Assembly (NCBI GenBank): GCA_019802505.1
Contig: JAFMOC010000087.1
Location: forward strand, 678,501-742,500
From: Corydoras sp. C115
Lineage: Eukaryota; Chordata; Actinopteri; Siluriformes; Callichthyidae
Length of the DNA stretch: 64,000 bases
Direction: 5' to 3'
The notes under the pieces are model-generated. The model worked only from the letters and a program-made list of their open reading frames with translations, ran no database searches and was not told the origin of the DNA. Positions 45,782 to 58,935 of the stretch are shown here, piece after piece (the first letter of the stretch is position 1; each line of letters starts with the position of its first letter). A program made the translations under genes and the position numbers.

Positions 45782-48700
45782 GAATGTTCTATCAGTGAAA
45801 AAACTGTTGTCAGATGTGGCAAAACAGGTCCAACACTATTTTATGGTTATGTTATATTTTAGTGATGTTTTCTTTGCTGGAAAGTACTTTAAAGATAATG
45901 TTTTTTGTTTGAATCTACTTATTAAAAAATTTAAAACAGTTTATAGAGCTACTTTAGCTTGATATAAACATTTCTGCAGCTAAGGGTTTTTTTCAATGCA
46001 ATCACAGGACTCACACTCTCTTGTAGTTTTCCTGGTTGATGAGACTCCCCTTAAAACTGTATGTATGCACATTAAAAAAATTGTGTCTATGTAAAAAAAA
46101 TACACTGATTTAGATAAATATTTAATTATATGAAACATGATTTGCAAATTTATAACACCAAGCACCAGACCACTAGAATAACTATTGTTTTGCTTTTGCT
46201 CCCATCATACCTGCTTAATACTTAAAGTTTAGATAGTCCATCATCACACCTACCACAACTTTTAGAAGTATTATGAAACCTAAACCTTTGCCGTTTACCA
46301 AAAATAAATTCTGGCAGTTATTTAAGCACGTCCGCAGATGCAGATTCATTTCGGAGCTTTAAGAGGCTTTGGCTGACGGTTGGGCTGTGAAATCAGACCT
46401 GACGTATGACGACGCACTGCTCGTTTTGTGCAGGAGGGAATTAGCATGAAGCTGCCACATCTGTTCTGTGGAGATAAGGAAGTACAGACCGGGACTCCAA
46501 TCTGACGTGACCATGTCTATCAAATTTTACTAGTTGGATGGAGGGCCCTGCACTGGAATGCTGTGAATATTTGATCTCTGGAATTTTGCGTTGTCCCTTC
46601 AGTAACTTTCTTTGGTTACATGGCACCTGGGAGGACCACAAGAACCCAGTCTGTTTTCAGACTGAACTTTATTGGTCTGCTTGTTTTGCCTCATCTTCTC
46701 CTGGATTTACAGGGAAACTGATAAACAGTGATTAGTGAGAGAGCGGTAATGTAATTGCTGTTTAGCTTCTTCTGCCTTCTCTGTAGCTAGCAGACATGAG
46801 GCAGAAACCTACTCTTAGTTTAAGCAAAGATCTTGTCTGTACATGTCAGCTCTGTTGTTCTTCTTATTCTGTAACATCATTTAGAACAACCGACTGCAGA
46901 AATATCCAGATTTGGACTCTTTTAGCATTACTGAAACCGGCCAACATGTGCTTACACATCATAGAAAGAATCATTCTTAATCCCCTTGTTTTTTTCCCCT
47001 CTTCTTCTTTAATTTTGTGATTATGGAACCTACTTTCTCAGAAAAGTTTAAGGTGAAGGCTCCTACAATAAAATACCACCTACAATTTGTAATTATACCT
47101 TACACATAAAAGTATAGTACATTGCTTTTTATTTAAAACTGTTTTAGGAAATACATATAGTTTTTGTTTTAATAGATTAAACGATGACCTCTAGTAATTT
47201 AGGGATCAATGAACTTTTTTTGCAAACAAAAATGTGAGATGCAAAATTTGTTTTCAGATTTGGGATGTAGGTTTAAAAAAAGTACCTTACTTGGTCTGGG
47301 AATCAAGCAAATATTTTTTTTGGAATATTTAATATTTAGGATCACAACAAAAAATTATCTGTAAAACATTAAAATATTTTTTGCATTATATTGGATACAT
47401 ATTAGATAGCAGTATACAAACATTATAAAAAATATATGGACAAAAGTACATGCTGCTTAATCATTGAGTTCAAGGTTTCATTTATTCCCATACTGTCAGT
47501 TTCAGATAATCAAGTAGCCAGTCATGCATTTTGGGATGTATGTATGTTAATTATTCTGTTCCAGTATAACTGTGAATTTATGCACCTTTAAGCAAGGTTA
47601 ACGAAGCTGAGTTTGGTATGTAAAAACCGGCCACCTTTAGAATGAACTTGTATAGAGTAGTATAGAGTCAGGACCATTGTACTACATCCGTGTCTAATTG
47701 TTAAACACAAAAATTCTCAAAACACACATTCTCAAAAGAGTGGGAGAGGGCTCTAGCTACAAAGGTGGAACCAGGACAAGGGATGTCATGAAATCTGTAG
47801 GTGTTGTACTTTTGGCTGAGTGTTCTTAAAAATAGCATCGTTCTCGTTTTGTTTCTTCCATAAATTGTTTCCTGCAATTTGTTCCATGCTATTAAGGCCT
47901 AGCTTTTTCCATTACAGCCCCTGAGAGATTGTCATTTTCTTTAAGCCATATTCACAGCAATTTATACTCATTTCAGTGTTCAGCTTTTTCCTATTACTCC
48001 AAAGCCTCCTAATCTGTCCATGTAGCCATGAGCCAGCACTGTTTTCTCACTTGAAAACATTGTCACACAATAATGAGATAAACAGGTTTTGTTTTCGAGA
48101 TGATGCATTTCATTTGATTTTAAAAGCTATTTAATTTTAATAAGTGCTGAGTGAGTTCTTCTCTCAAGAGGCTTTTGAAGAACTAATACCTCCTTAGGCA
48201 ACACTTTAAAGTGCTTCAGTTTTTTAGCAAGGCAATGTGAACAGAATTATATATGTAAAATAAGGGCTTTGACATAATGAACTTTATGCAAATGTCTGTT
48301 GCTTTTATTTTATTGTGGTGTGATAAGAGGACAGCAATACCACTCCCATATGGTGTGAAATATTAGTTTATTTATGCTTAGAGCGTTCAATTGGTATTTT
48401 CATAATTGTCAAATCCTAAATGCTTATAAATATAGTAAAGCTACTACTATGAAATCTGTATAGAAATAATAAAAGTATAAAAAACACGATGGGATTTTTT
48501 TTTTTTTTTTGTTTTTAAAACATTTTTGTTCAATTATTCTTTTGAATTTCTTACTTTCGTTATTGAATTTAAATAACTTTAGTTATTAGTGTTTAATACA
48601 ATATTTAATTCAATGGAGTGTTGTCACAGGATGTCAACATGGCTGTGTTTCACTGGGCAAAAGGCAGAAAAACAGCTAGTAAAGTTCAAACACACAAAGA

Positions 48701-48920
48701 CATTCACACCAGGGACATTTCAGTTACCTGACTTATTTTTAAACCATGGGAGGGACACGAGGGTTGTGAAGTGTATTATATGTGTAGTGCTGATTAACTA
48801 CAGATTATATAGATTCATACTAATAACTAGATTCGTTAATAATGTTATAATAATTATTATTACAGTTGTACAGAAGTGTGTTAGTGGGTTGTTCTTCACA
48901 ACTAAAACCTAAAATCCTAA

Positions 48921-48922
<2 letters not shown>
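45782..48922. other. unassigned, no gene recognised
   Basis: AT-rich noncoding DNA. Around 46320-46500 the CpG content rises briefly (ACGTATGACGACG). No splice-bounded frame matches a protein I know. Confidence 0.45.

Positions 48923-48986
<64 letters not shown>
48923..48986. repeat. TA microsatellite
   Basis: About 63 bp of pure TA, directly before an S1 fragment. Confidence 0.95.
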
Positions 48987-48988
<2 letters not shown>

Positions 48989-49195
48989 TTCATTCATTCA
49001 TTTCATTTCATTTATTATCTTCCGCTTTATCCTCTATTAGGGTCGCGGGGGGTTCCCCATGCCCATCCAGGTGAGAACGTTTCGGGCGCTGGGCAGATAC
49101 ACCCAAGACAGGGCGCCAATCTATCACTGGGCACACATTCACTCCACAGACACGCACGCATACACACTCTGTATGGGGCAATTTGGAGAACTCAA

Positions 49196-49196
<1 letters not shown>
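48987..49196 (-). mobile_element. S1 SINE, head and half of body missing, between two TA tracts
   Basis: Tail and 3' part are complete and the body ends at GGAGAACTCAAA. TA tracts of equal length flank it. Confidence 0.9.

Positions 49197-49198
<2 letters not shown>

Positions 49199-49260
<62 letters not shown>
49199..49260. repeat. TA microsatellite
   Basis: About 62 bp of pure TA, directly after the S1 fragment. Confidence 0.95.
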
Positions 49261-49262
<2 letters not shown>

Positions 49263-49522
49263 TATAGTGCAAATGCAGTAATTTAAGATTGTTTTTTTTT
49301 TTTTTTAGTATTAAAAGGACACTCATTATTCTTTTTTCTCTTCTTTCTTTTTTTTATATTGACATGTCTCATCCCTGTGTCTAAAGTGCCTTCAGTTTCA
49401 TCTTCTCTGGGTTATTTACTAGTCTCTTTGCACCTCTCTGGCTGCCTGTCCTCTCTGGGATTACATCATCAGTTGGTAAAGTAACTCAATCTTTATTAAT
49501 AGCCAGGTTTTTACTAACATTT

Positions 49523-49734
49523 TTACATTTACATTTACATTTGGTCATTTATTGGACGCTTTTTATCCAAAGCGACTTACAAGGTGAGCACAGGGTTAAT
49601 CACAACATCCCTGGAGCAATGAGGGTTAAGGGTCTTGCTCAAGGACCCACACTGGTAACTTTAGTGGCATGGGATTTGAACCTCCAACCTTCAGATTGCT
49701 AGTCCAACGCCCTAACCACTGAGCTACCACGCCC
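49523..49734 (-). mobile_element. tRNA-derived SINE (S4), full length
   Basis: In sense: TAGCTCAGTGGTTAGGGCG (A box), GGTTCAAATCC (B box), CTTGAGCAAGACCCTTAACC, TAAGTCGCTTTGGATAAA, then an ATGTAA-type tail. The SINE end GTCGCTTTGGATAAAAGCGTC is shared by many fish SINEs and an L2-type LINE. The copy at 61551 belongs to the same family. Confidence 0.85.
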
Positions 49735-52700
49735 ATTTTCTTGAGATAACATATTGATACAAGGATTTATGACATTGAATGAAATATATTTTGTTTGTAC
49801 ATTTGTAAGCCTGCCTGAGAAAATACACAATTTATGAATACTTATGACCCTTAACACCCTACAGTAGCAAATTTCACTTTTAATAACTTTCCTTTCCTTT
49901 TAACTTTGCAGGCGACCTGATTAATACCTAATTAATTAATTTATTTATTTATTTATTTATTTTACAAAAATAGGATTTCTTACTGCCCATGGAGCTTTGT
50001 AATGGGTATGTATAAAACTTTAATCCTTCCAACTACTGAAATACCCTGCAGGTGTCAGACATCTGGCAAAGACACACTAGATTAACATGCTAGTTTGACC
50101 TGGAAAGTGAGGTTGTTTTAGCAGAACAGTGGAGTGTTGCTTGCTAACTATAAGCTGTCTGGCACCTCTGAGTCCATGATGGTTTTGATATACAGGTGCA
50201 AAATATATCCGCAGCTAAGCATTTCTGCACTTAGAGCCAGTACATGGGATAAGTGGGTGCACTAACATGGAGTATAATTAACAAAAAGGTTGAAAGAGTG
50301 CAAACTCATTACCTTATTCATGAGCCTCTGTTATGCGCCCTGAATGGGATTTGAAAGAATTCAGGTGAAAAGCCAGAAATAAATGGAAATTTGCTGATAT
50401 TTTGCATAAGAGTATTGTATTGCACACAGTTTCATAAGAGTACGTCATTTTCCGAACGTTGCAAGTATGAAAGCACAGCAGTTTAAACACTAAAGAGTTC
50501 ATGTCAGTCATATCCTGGAACCCATGAATTTCAGATGCCCTGCTTTTTTGCCTGTTGTTTTGTTCCTAGTCCAGCCCATTTTCTCAGCGAGCCACTCGTT
50601 CCCTGCGCACGCTGTTCAGAAATCTTTAAGTGCTTTTCCCAATCAAGGGCCCACACAATCGCAGCCTAATCTTGTCCTGTTGTCATGGAAATAGGCCTCT
50701 CACACATAGCTGTTTGAATGGTCTTGTATGAAAGATTAATTTAAGGGGGCTGGATTTGAGTCCTAATCCCCTTATGGAACCAGAAATGAGAGAATGGATG
50801 AAAACATTTATAAAGCCGATGCCCTATTTTACAGCACACTGTTAGTAATTAGCCTTGATGAAGTTACAACAGTACAGGTGAGAGAGAGTGATTATGCTTG
50901 CAACATGGAGTTTTTAATCTTTTTTGTATTCACTTCAAACTCTGTCGCTTGACTCAAATTAAATTGGCCATTGGAACCACTTTTTTGGAGTCAAAGCATG
51001 GACCCCCCCCCCCCCCCCACACACACACAAACCGATCCAATTAGTCCTGTCCTTTAAAATAATTAAAGATATTGTATTGTGTACCAAAATTCCATATTAA
51101 ATATTGTCACTGTGTAAAGAGAAACATATCTCCAATATCTTTTTTTTTACTTTATATACTTACTATATACTCTTTTTATACTTTATACATTTGCTTTATA
51201 CATGAAGATCTTTTTAACTTTAGAGGTTAATGTAAATAATAGTAATTTCTCATCCATTTATATAAGTCTTTTAAAAAAAGGAGACTTTATTTGGAATGTG
51301 GTGGTATGTGATATATTAGACTTACAGGGCAGGATTGTGGAGCTGTACTTTGTGTTAGTCTTTCTTATCTCTAGTGTTCACAACGTCAACGCTGAGCTAA
51401 TACTGCTGTCTGTAAAGTTTGGAAGATGTTCTTGGAGTACTTTAAACAATAATTTCTAATCGTATCTAGTCAACATCAGGCTATTAGACCTTCTTAATTG
51501 CCCTGTTAATGCCTCATGTCAAGTTTAATAATAATAAATTGTGACAAAAAATTATCGAGTAAATGTTAAATATACAATGGACATTGTGGAAACAAATGCT
51601 GAACAAAAACAGCTTGTAAAATGTGTTAAGTTAAGGGATGTTTATAAGAGTAGTCAACTAGACAGACAGGGTTCAAAGAGAATAAACGCAATACTTTATA
51701 TAGCATGAACCTAACAGCACTTGTTTAAGTTTAAAGCAGGGGTAATGTAGAACATGAGTGTGTAATTGTATTTGGTTATATTTGATATAAAGTTAACTAT
51801 GATTGATGGAGAGTGTGCATTTCACTGTGATGTCATTGATCCTCTGTACTTTGATAGGCAGATGTACAAACACATTCATACACTAGGAAAAAAAATGACC
51901 ATTTCCACCCTGGAAACTGAACCCAGTGTTCGATGCCAAAATTAGAGCATTCATTAGTAAAGATCTGTACATCAAATATACAAATTACAAATCTTCCTGC
52001 GCCATGATGACTAGATGAATTCTGAATATCTAAAATTTTGGGATGTAGGTGCTGGAGGGTGTTGTTTTTCAGTTGTCTCTGGTCTTTTTTTTTTTTTTTT
52101 TAAACCTGAGCAAGTAATGTAACATGAGGTTTGGATGTCAGCGACCTGCACAGTTTACCACTTTTCAAACGTTTTCGATTTTGGCATAAAAGCAAAACTA
52201 ATATTAAATCAGAGTGGATAGAATTTTTGCTTTAATGTTGCTGCCTTATCACGTCCTGGTCTCTTGTACACTCCAGTGCAAGTCTGTTTTCATAGATAAG
52301 AAAATATTAACTACAACTTGGAGGTCTTTCCTCCTGTTTGGGCAGTAATCTTGATGAAGTAATTACTGTATATGGAGTAGGGATTAAAGTATGGCAATTG
52401 CCCGGCAGGTGCTTCAATAATTCAAGAGATAAGTGACTTCTTTAGAATCTGTGAGCTTTCTTTGTGGATCAGATATGTTTCAAAGAAACTCTCTTCCTTG
52501 ACTTCCACTTCCCATCTCCTCCTTTGAAAGTCTCTAATTGTGTGCACAGGTTCTGGGAAGGAACGTGTTTGCCAGCTGACCTTTTGACAGGTGATTGGGC
52601 AATTTTCCCATGTCGCATGATGGCACAGGAAACAGGTAGGAGTTCTGTGCATGTGTATACAGGACAGGAAAAGGATACGCCACCTCCTCCGGCTGACCTC

Positions 52701-53080
52701 TTTGGAAAACAGCGTGGATGGATACTGGATAGTTTGCTGTAACCTGCCAAATAAGCACTGGCTGTTGTTTCAGCATGTTCCATGACACAAGCACTGCTGG
52801 CAAGTAATGGCTTTTAAGCTTTCTGTTCTTCTGCATGACTGGGGTTTCCACTGTGTGCTGTCAAGGATATCATGTACTGTATATTCTATCTAAAGAAGAA
52901 AACAAGGATATGGTTCATTGCTTTTACACTAATTTTAAGGTTTTAACCATATAATTTTGTTAAAGGGTATTTTTAAGAGTATTTTGTTGTTTTACAGAAC
53001 AGGCCTATACTCTGACAATTGTATACTGACAATTGGTTAGGACTAACAGGACAAAATACTACAAAGCAACCAATATATAA
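49735..53080. other. unassigned, no gene recognised
   Basis: Holds a TTTA repeat at 49940-49963 and a C tract followed by CA at 51003-51029. Segments 50560-50720 and 52540-52640 look more complex and could be conserved noncoding sequence. No exon was recognised. Confidence 0.45.
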
Positions 53081-53092
53081 TGGACCTAAGAT

Positions 53093-53229
53093 TCATTCAT
53101 TCATTCATTTATTATCTCCCGCTTTATCCTCTATTAGGGTTGCGGTGGGGTTTCCCATGCCCATCCAGGGGAGAACGTCTTGGGCGCTGGGCAGATACAC
53201 CCAGGACAGGGCGCCAATCCATCGCTGGG
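53093..53229 (-). mobile_element. S1 short form with perfect TSD
   Basis: Sense start CCCAGCGATGG. Perfect 12 bp TSD TGGACCTAAGAT at 53081-53092 and 53230-53241. Confidence 0.92.
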
Positions 53230-53241
53230 TGGACCTAAGAT

Positions 53242-54944
53242 ATTTTAATGTATTTCTTATTTAAGCTCATTCATTCGTGTTGTTGTAGAGAATAAATCTG
53301 CATGGCTAGGCAAACTTTGTGCACTGCCTTTGGTTGTCTGCATATGAATAGAGAGGAACAGAAGGCTGCCTTAAGTGTATATCCTTAAACAACATGTACA
53401 GATGGAACAAGGGCTAGTGGGTAACTTACATGTTTTTCATGAGAGCCAAATAAGAACCAAAAACAAATGTATAACTGGTCAGTCAGACAAAAGCCACACA
53501 AAATGGCATACCAGGCATTATTATCCAAATTATTGTATTTTCTAAATGTTTTGTGTAGGTTTATGTCATTGATATTTCTCTCTTTAACACACATTCTGTC
53601 TGTTTTTATTAAATATTTCAAAAAGTTTTACAGAAAGCTATGTTGGGAATATACAACCAAAGCATTGCAATTGCTACTGTCCACTCATTCTGATGCCCCT
53701 AATCCTAAGTGCCTAAATGATGTAGCATCAGTGGTCAAACTTTTATTTCCTTTTATATATTTGACTAAAACTAAGCAGATATGAATACTGTGTAAAGTAT
53801 TAAAGTAGGCCCCGTACAATCTGCTGTGCTTTTGTATTGTTCTAAAGAATACTTTCAGAGAATAGAGTCTGAAATAGGATATTTGTATTAAATAGGATTC
53901 AATAATTATACATTTTTAATAATTATAATAAATTAATTTGAATAAGATAATTGATTTATTTATTCATTGCCTAAATGTGCAACAGATATTTCTTTTCTTG
54001 CCAGAAACCAATTACAAGAACATACATTCATTCATAGCCAGATTTCATAGCGCTGGCATAGCAGTCTCAGAAAATGTGTTTATTCGTTTAAAATCTGTGC
54101 AAATTTGCTGAAATATAATTTTTTTTGAAAACACTTCACAACATACCTTTTTACTTAAACTGCATAAAGAAAAGTTGTAGAATTCCATGTCAATTAATTA
54201 AATATGGCACCGAATAAAAGAAGTAATGAAATAAGCAGGTAACTTTTTTTTTTTGGTACCGGGGATGTGACATGGTTAGAATCTTAATGCAATATCTATT
54301 TATAATAGAATTTCTTTGGATGGTTATATAATTTCAGACTTTTAATTAGACTTGACTCAAAAGCCACCTTATCTCCTTCTTACTTGGTGTGAATACTCTG
54401 TAAACTCTCTCAAACTGGTGTCAAAGCTGCCCATAAGTGACCTCCCAGGAACATGTATTTCCAGCTGACTCTATTTCACACAAAAGGCAGATTATTTAAC
54501 GTAGTGGCCCGAAACTCTATAGTCATGCTTGGCACAGTTAATAATCCAAATTACCTCTAAACAAAGGGATATCTTAAACTTTTTAAAATATGCATTTCTG
54601 ACAGGGGCACAGTAAAATGTGACTGCAGTGAAAGACTGCCAACGTGTGCTGAGCATCCTAATGTGGCTTGACATCACACCATTCCATGTTCAAGCTGCGC
54701 AGCCTTATGGCCCTTCCACAGAGAGATACTGACTGTTCAAGCCTGACTGCACAGATGGAAGGAGGGACGGGGGAGGCAGTGGATGGTGGCTTTCTAAAAT
54801 GTGTCACACCCATGAAGCCGTAAAGTGAAATCGTTCTTTGGCTTAGATGTAGACTGCATCTGGATTCCCAAAACTTAACACAGTTTAATTTAAACTTATT
54901 ACATTTGGCTTAAATTTTAAAATTATAATTTTTATTTAGGAAAC
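53242..54944. other. unassigned, no gene recognised
   Basis: AT-rich noncoding DNA with short A and T runs. Nothing recognised on either strand. Confidence 0.45.
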
Positions 54945-55236
54945 ATCCATCCATCCATTATCTTCCGCTTTATCCTCTATTAGGGTCGCCGGGGGGTTCC
55001 CCATGCCCATCCAGGGGAGAACGTCTCGGGCGCTGGGCAGATACACCCAGGACAGGACGCCAATCTATCACTGGGCACACACTCACTCACAAACACACTC
55101 TATATGGGGCAATTTGGAGAATTCAATTGACTTGATCCATGTTTTTAGACTGCGGGAGGAAACCAGAGACCACCCAGATTGGGATTCGAACCAGGAATCC
55201 CTAATGCTGAGAGGAGAACATGCTAACCACTAAGCC
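54945..55236 (-). mobile_element. S1 SINE with a body deletion
   Basis: CCATCC-type tail, complete 3' part, then a jump in the body (GAAACCAGAGA to CCACCCAGATTGG). The head is cut after the A box. Confidence 0.88.
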
Positions 55237-55369
55237 ATATTTAAAACAAATTTAGGTAATTTAATGAATTACTTTATTTATTCACCAACAATGCTATTTG
55301 TCGAATACTTACAAAATTATTAACTGATGTCTGCAGCACACAAAAAAAGCTGATTTATTTATTTATTTT

Positions 55370-55497
55370 TTTTTTTATATACGTGTTTTGTTTTGTATTG
55401 TACATGTATTTGTCTGCCAGACTGCCAAAGACAATTTTCCATTTAATGTAAGTTTAATGGACAATAAAGTTTTTTTATTCTATTCTATTCTATTCTA
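55370..55497 (+). mobile_element. possible 3' end of a non-LTR element with TATTC repeat tail
   Basis: TTAATGGACAATAAAGTTTT directly followed by (TATTC)n at 55471-55496. This looks like the 3' end of a non-LTR retroelement with a short tandem tail. The class is not certain. Confidence 0.4.
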
Positions 55498-55499
55498 AA

Positions 55500-56485
55500 C
55501 AAAGCCGGCATGTTGAGTCACAACACAGTTTCTTCATGTTATACCAATTGTTGCAGTTTTGTAAGTGGAATTTTTGCCCATTCTTGCTGTTTGCAGGACC
55601 TGAGCTGTTCAATAGTCCAAGGTCACTATGACCTGATCCTTCTTTTCATGATGCACAATCCATTTTCAATAGTAGTAGAAAGGTCTGAAGTGCAGGCAAG
55701 CTAGTCAAGCACATGCACTCTATGTCTACAAAGCCATGTTGTTATGTCTCAAGCAGAAAGAGGCTTGGCATTTTCCTGCTAATACAGATATCAGGACAGT
55801 GGGAGAACCCACCAAACCCATGGAAACTCAACCACAGATTGAGAATAATCGAACCTGGATCCCCAGTCTTTCTGTCTATCCTAAATTAATTTGTGCCCAG
55901 AAAACTCACTGGCAGTGCTGCACAAAATTTGCATAATGTACCATTTTTTCCCCAAATAAAACAGTTTCTTAATACAATGATGAATGGTATCAAGTGACTG
56001 TTTTTCAAAGTACTTCAAAGCCCAAAGGGGTCCTGTTCATCATGATGCCACAACAGTTTCTCGTGCAGTACCGTCTGAGGGCTCTTTGGTCATAAACATT
56101 CAGCTGCAGTTTCGGCTTCTGGCCTTTGCACACTGAAATTTCCCCTGCCTCCCAAATCTTTCTCAATATTATAAACTGTAGACTTAACTTCTTTGCAGCT
56201 TGGACTTTAAACCCTTAAACCCACTCTAATTCTCTCATGGAGTTTGGCATAAAGTGGTAAACCTCGAACCAGTGACTAAGCCTTTGATGGATGCTTGTTT
56301 TACACTCAGTCTTTACCTCACAGTTACCAGTTAAACTGCTTATTGTGGAAACTACTGAAAAATGTTACTTCAATATTTTCTCATTGTTATTTTTAACAAA
56401 TTAAATACATTTAATTGTTAGATTTTAGCAATGAGATTATACAGAATCTTTACACAAAAATACTATTATTATGGTTATTATTATT
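55500..56485. other. unassigned, no gene recognised
   Basis: Noncoding. Scattered words such as GGGAGAACCCACCAAACCCA may be remnants of an old repeat. Confidence 0.4.
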
Positions 56486-56640
56486 CATTCATTCATTCAT
56501 TCATTCATTCATTATCTTCCGCTTTATCCTATATTTGGGTCGCGGGGGGGGGGGGGTTCCCCATGCCCATCTAGGGGAGAACGTTTCGGGCGCTGGGCAG
56601 ATACACCCAGGACAGGGCGCCAATCCATCGCTGGGCACAC
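56486..56640 (-). mobile_element. S1 short form (slightly longer start)
   Basis: Sense start GTGTGCCCAGCGATGG, 5 bases further out than the other short forms. The tail has six or more GAAT units, and a G tract has expanded (GGGGGGGGGGGG). Flanks are both TTAT-rich, so a TSD cannot be defined. Confidence 0.85.
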
Positions 56641-58336
56641 TATTATAATTATGGGCAATTTGCATGTTCTAAAATTTTTATTGAAAATTTTATAAATATT
56701 TAGATTTAATTTTACAACTTACAGAAATTCATCAAACAAGTTAGACAAAAAAAAAATCAATACTCCAAATTGCTTTTGCACAGGGCACAAGTTGTCTTGA
56801 TATTTAAGTGTATGTTAAAATGTCAAACCAATTGTGTACTGTAAAAGTTAAAATACCAGTTATTTGACCAGATATTAGAATAATATTAGATAATAATATT
56901 AATCTAATATTATATTAGAATTTGACCATAAGTACACACTTTTATGTGATGCTAGTGCTAAAGCCTCCAGAAGAACTTTTGTCTCTGTAATCTTTGTCTT
57001 AGTAATGTAGTGATTCATTTCTGAACTTTCATTTCTGAATTCCAAGACCATTGTAAGCCATTACAACTGGGTTGGAACTTCATGACTTGGAGGAATATAT
57101 GAAGATAAAGATTATATTATGTGTCAAAAAATATAATCCTGACCCTCAAATTGTTAAATATGTAATAATCTGATAATGTTTATTGTAATCTGTGTTCGCA
57201 TTTCATTGATTTCATTCAAAGGTGTATGGTAGCAGTTTGCCAATATTTTTTATTCCAGCTTTGGTTTTTGTATATGGTAAAGCATCCTATAACACTAGTG
57301 TAATGGTATCAATAAGACCTATTGGAACATAAATACATGCCTTAATGATATCATATTGATTACGCTAGTATTATGGGTTACAGGATGCATGTAGGGTCCC
57401 AAAGGGTGAATGGAATCTCTCTGTTCTTGTTCCACCAGCTTTCATTTTCAGTGTGTGACTTTAATTGTTTGTATTTGGAACAGACAATTTTGAACAGCAC
57501 TCATAAAATATATTGACTGTTGTGCAATTTGAACATCACTTTGTTTTTTTTGCTGTATTTGATGTGTTTTTATATCTCCAGGGCAACATCCCAATCTTTT
57601 GTTTATAGGATGAAGAAAAAGCAATGTGCCCTCAGTTTAGCTCGAGGGGCATTCAGGTCAGAATCATCACTTCTCTATCACACAAGCATAAAATGTTGGT
57701 GTTAAGGTGCCACTTGGTGCCATATCAATTTATCTGCCTGTCATGTAAAGTTCAAAGCCAATGTGCAATAGAGGCTATTCAAGTGAGACAGCTGTGTAGC
57801 TTTAGTTGAATAAATAAACCATCTCCTCAGAATAGACCTCAGAATAAAGAGAACTCGGTATGTGACATGCCCTACTCTATATTCATATTAAAATGTATGC
57901 CTCTGTGCTTGAACTTTGTAAAGAACTTGAATAAACTCCCAAGATGAAATGAATGTGAGAGAATAACAAAACAATTGTTAAGATGTGGATTAATTAAACC
58001 AATGCTGTTCCAAAAGGACAAGAGAGCAGCTTGCCCTCTTTAGAACCTCTTGAACCTCTTAGCCTGATGGCTTGATCTGCAGATATGACATCATTGTAGA
58101 TCCCAGCAGAGGTCTCTATTGTCTCCAGGGTGACAGACATCTCTATGGCGTCATTGTGCCCTGTGATTGCTACAGGTCTCCTTCTGGGCTCGCCTTCATT
58201 GCAATCTACTTTTAAGCAGCAGAACCTGCTGCTTGTCTAAATAGACTGACAATCTTTTTTTCTTCTTTTTTTGTTCTTGTACTTCCTCTCTCCACCCATT
58301 TCCTTTACTTAGGTAAATATCTTTCCTATGCAGGCC

Positions 58337-58337
<1 letters not shown>

Positions 58338-58376
<39 letters not shown>

Positions 58377-58377
58377 G
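58338..58377. repeat. ATT microsatellite
   Basis: About 40 bp of pure ATT. Confidence 0.95.
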
Positions 58378-58881
58378 TTAAGGTGACTAGATGCTTTTTT
58401 ACCTCTGACCACATAACAGTCAGTTCCAAATTTCTGTAGAATCCATAACAAATCCTTCATTACCAAACTAATAATTTTTTTTTTTGATAAATACACTATA
58501 TTAAGCCTTTTATTTTATTTTTTTATTTTTTATTTATTCAGAGGAGCATTTGTTAGAACTCTGTTCTAGTTCAACTCAAATATATTTTTAATGAGAATTT
58601 TCGGCATGCCAGTCAAGTTCTTCCACCTTAAACTCACCAAACTGAAACTTTATGGACTTTGCTTTGTGCACTAGTGCACTCATTCCAGTCATGATGGAAA
58701 GAAACGTTTCTTCCCTAAACTGTTTCCAAATTGGACGCATACCCTTGTCCAAAATGTAATGTTTCATGATTTAGATTTATACGCCTATGGCAATGAGACT
58801 GAAACACTGGAATCCAATGATTTAAAGGTGCATCCTACAGCTTTTGCCAATATGGTGTAACAAAGAATCAATTTAGCTTCA

Positions 58882-58935
58882 GTTATGTGGCCTATGACAA
58901 GTGAGCTTCGAGTTATGTGGCCTATGACAAGTGCC
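58882..58935. repeat. 23 bp direct duplication
   Basis: AGTTATGTGGCCTATGACAA and three further bases occur twice, 7 bp apart. Confidence 0.85.

Noticed and set aside
48866..49286. Open frames with long YIYIYI runs
   Set aside because: They are translations of the TA microsatellite around a SINE fragment.
52464..52851. Overlapping open frames on both strands near 52500-52850
   Set aside because: No recognisable protein motif, no splice-bounded homology, and both strands are open, so chance is more likely.
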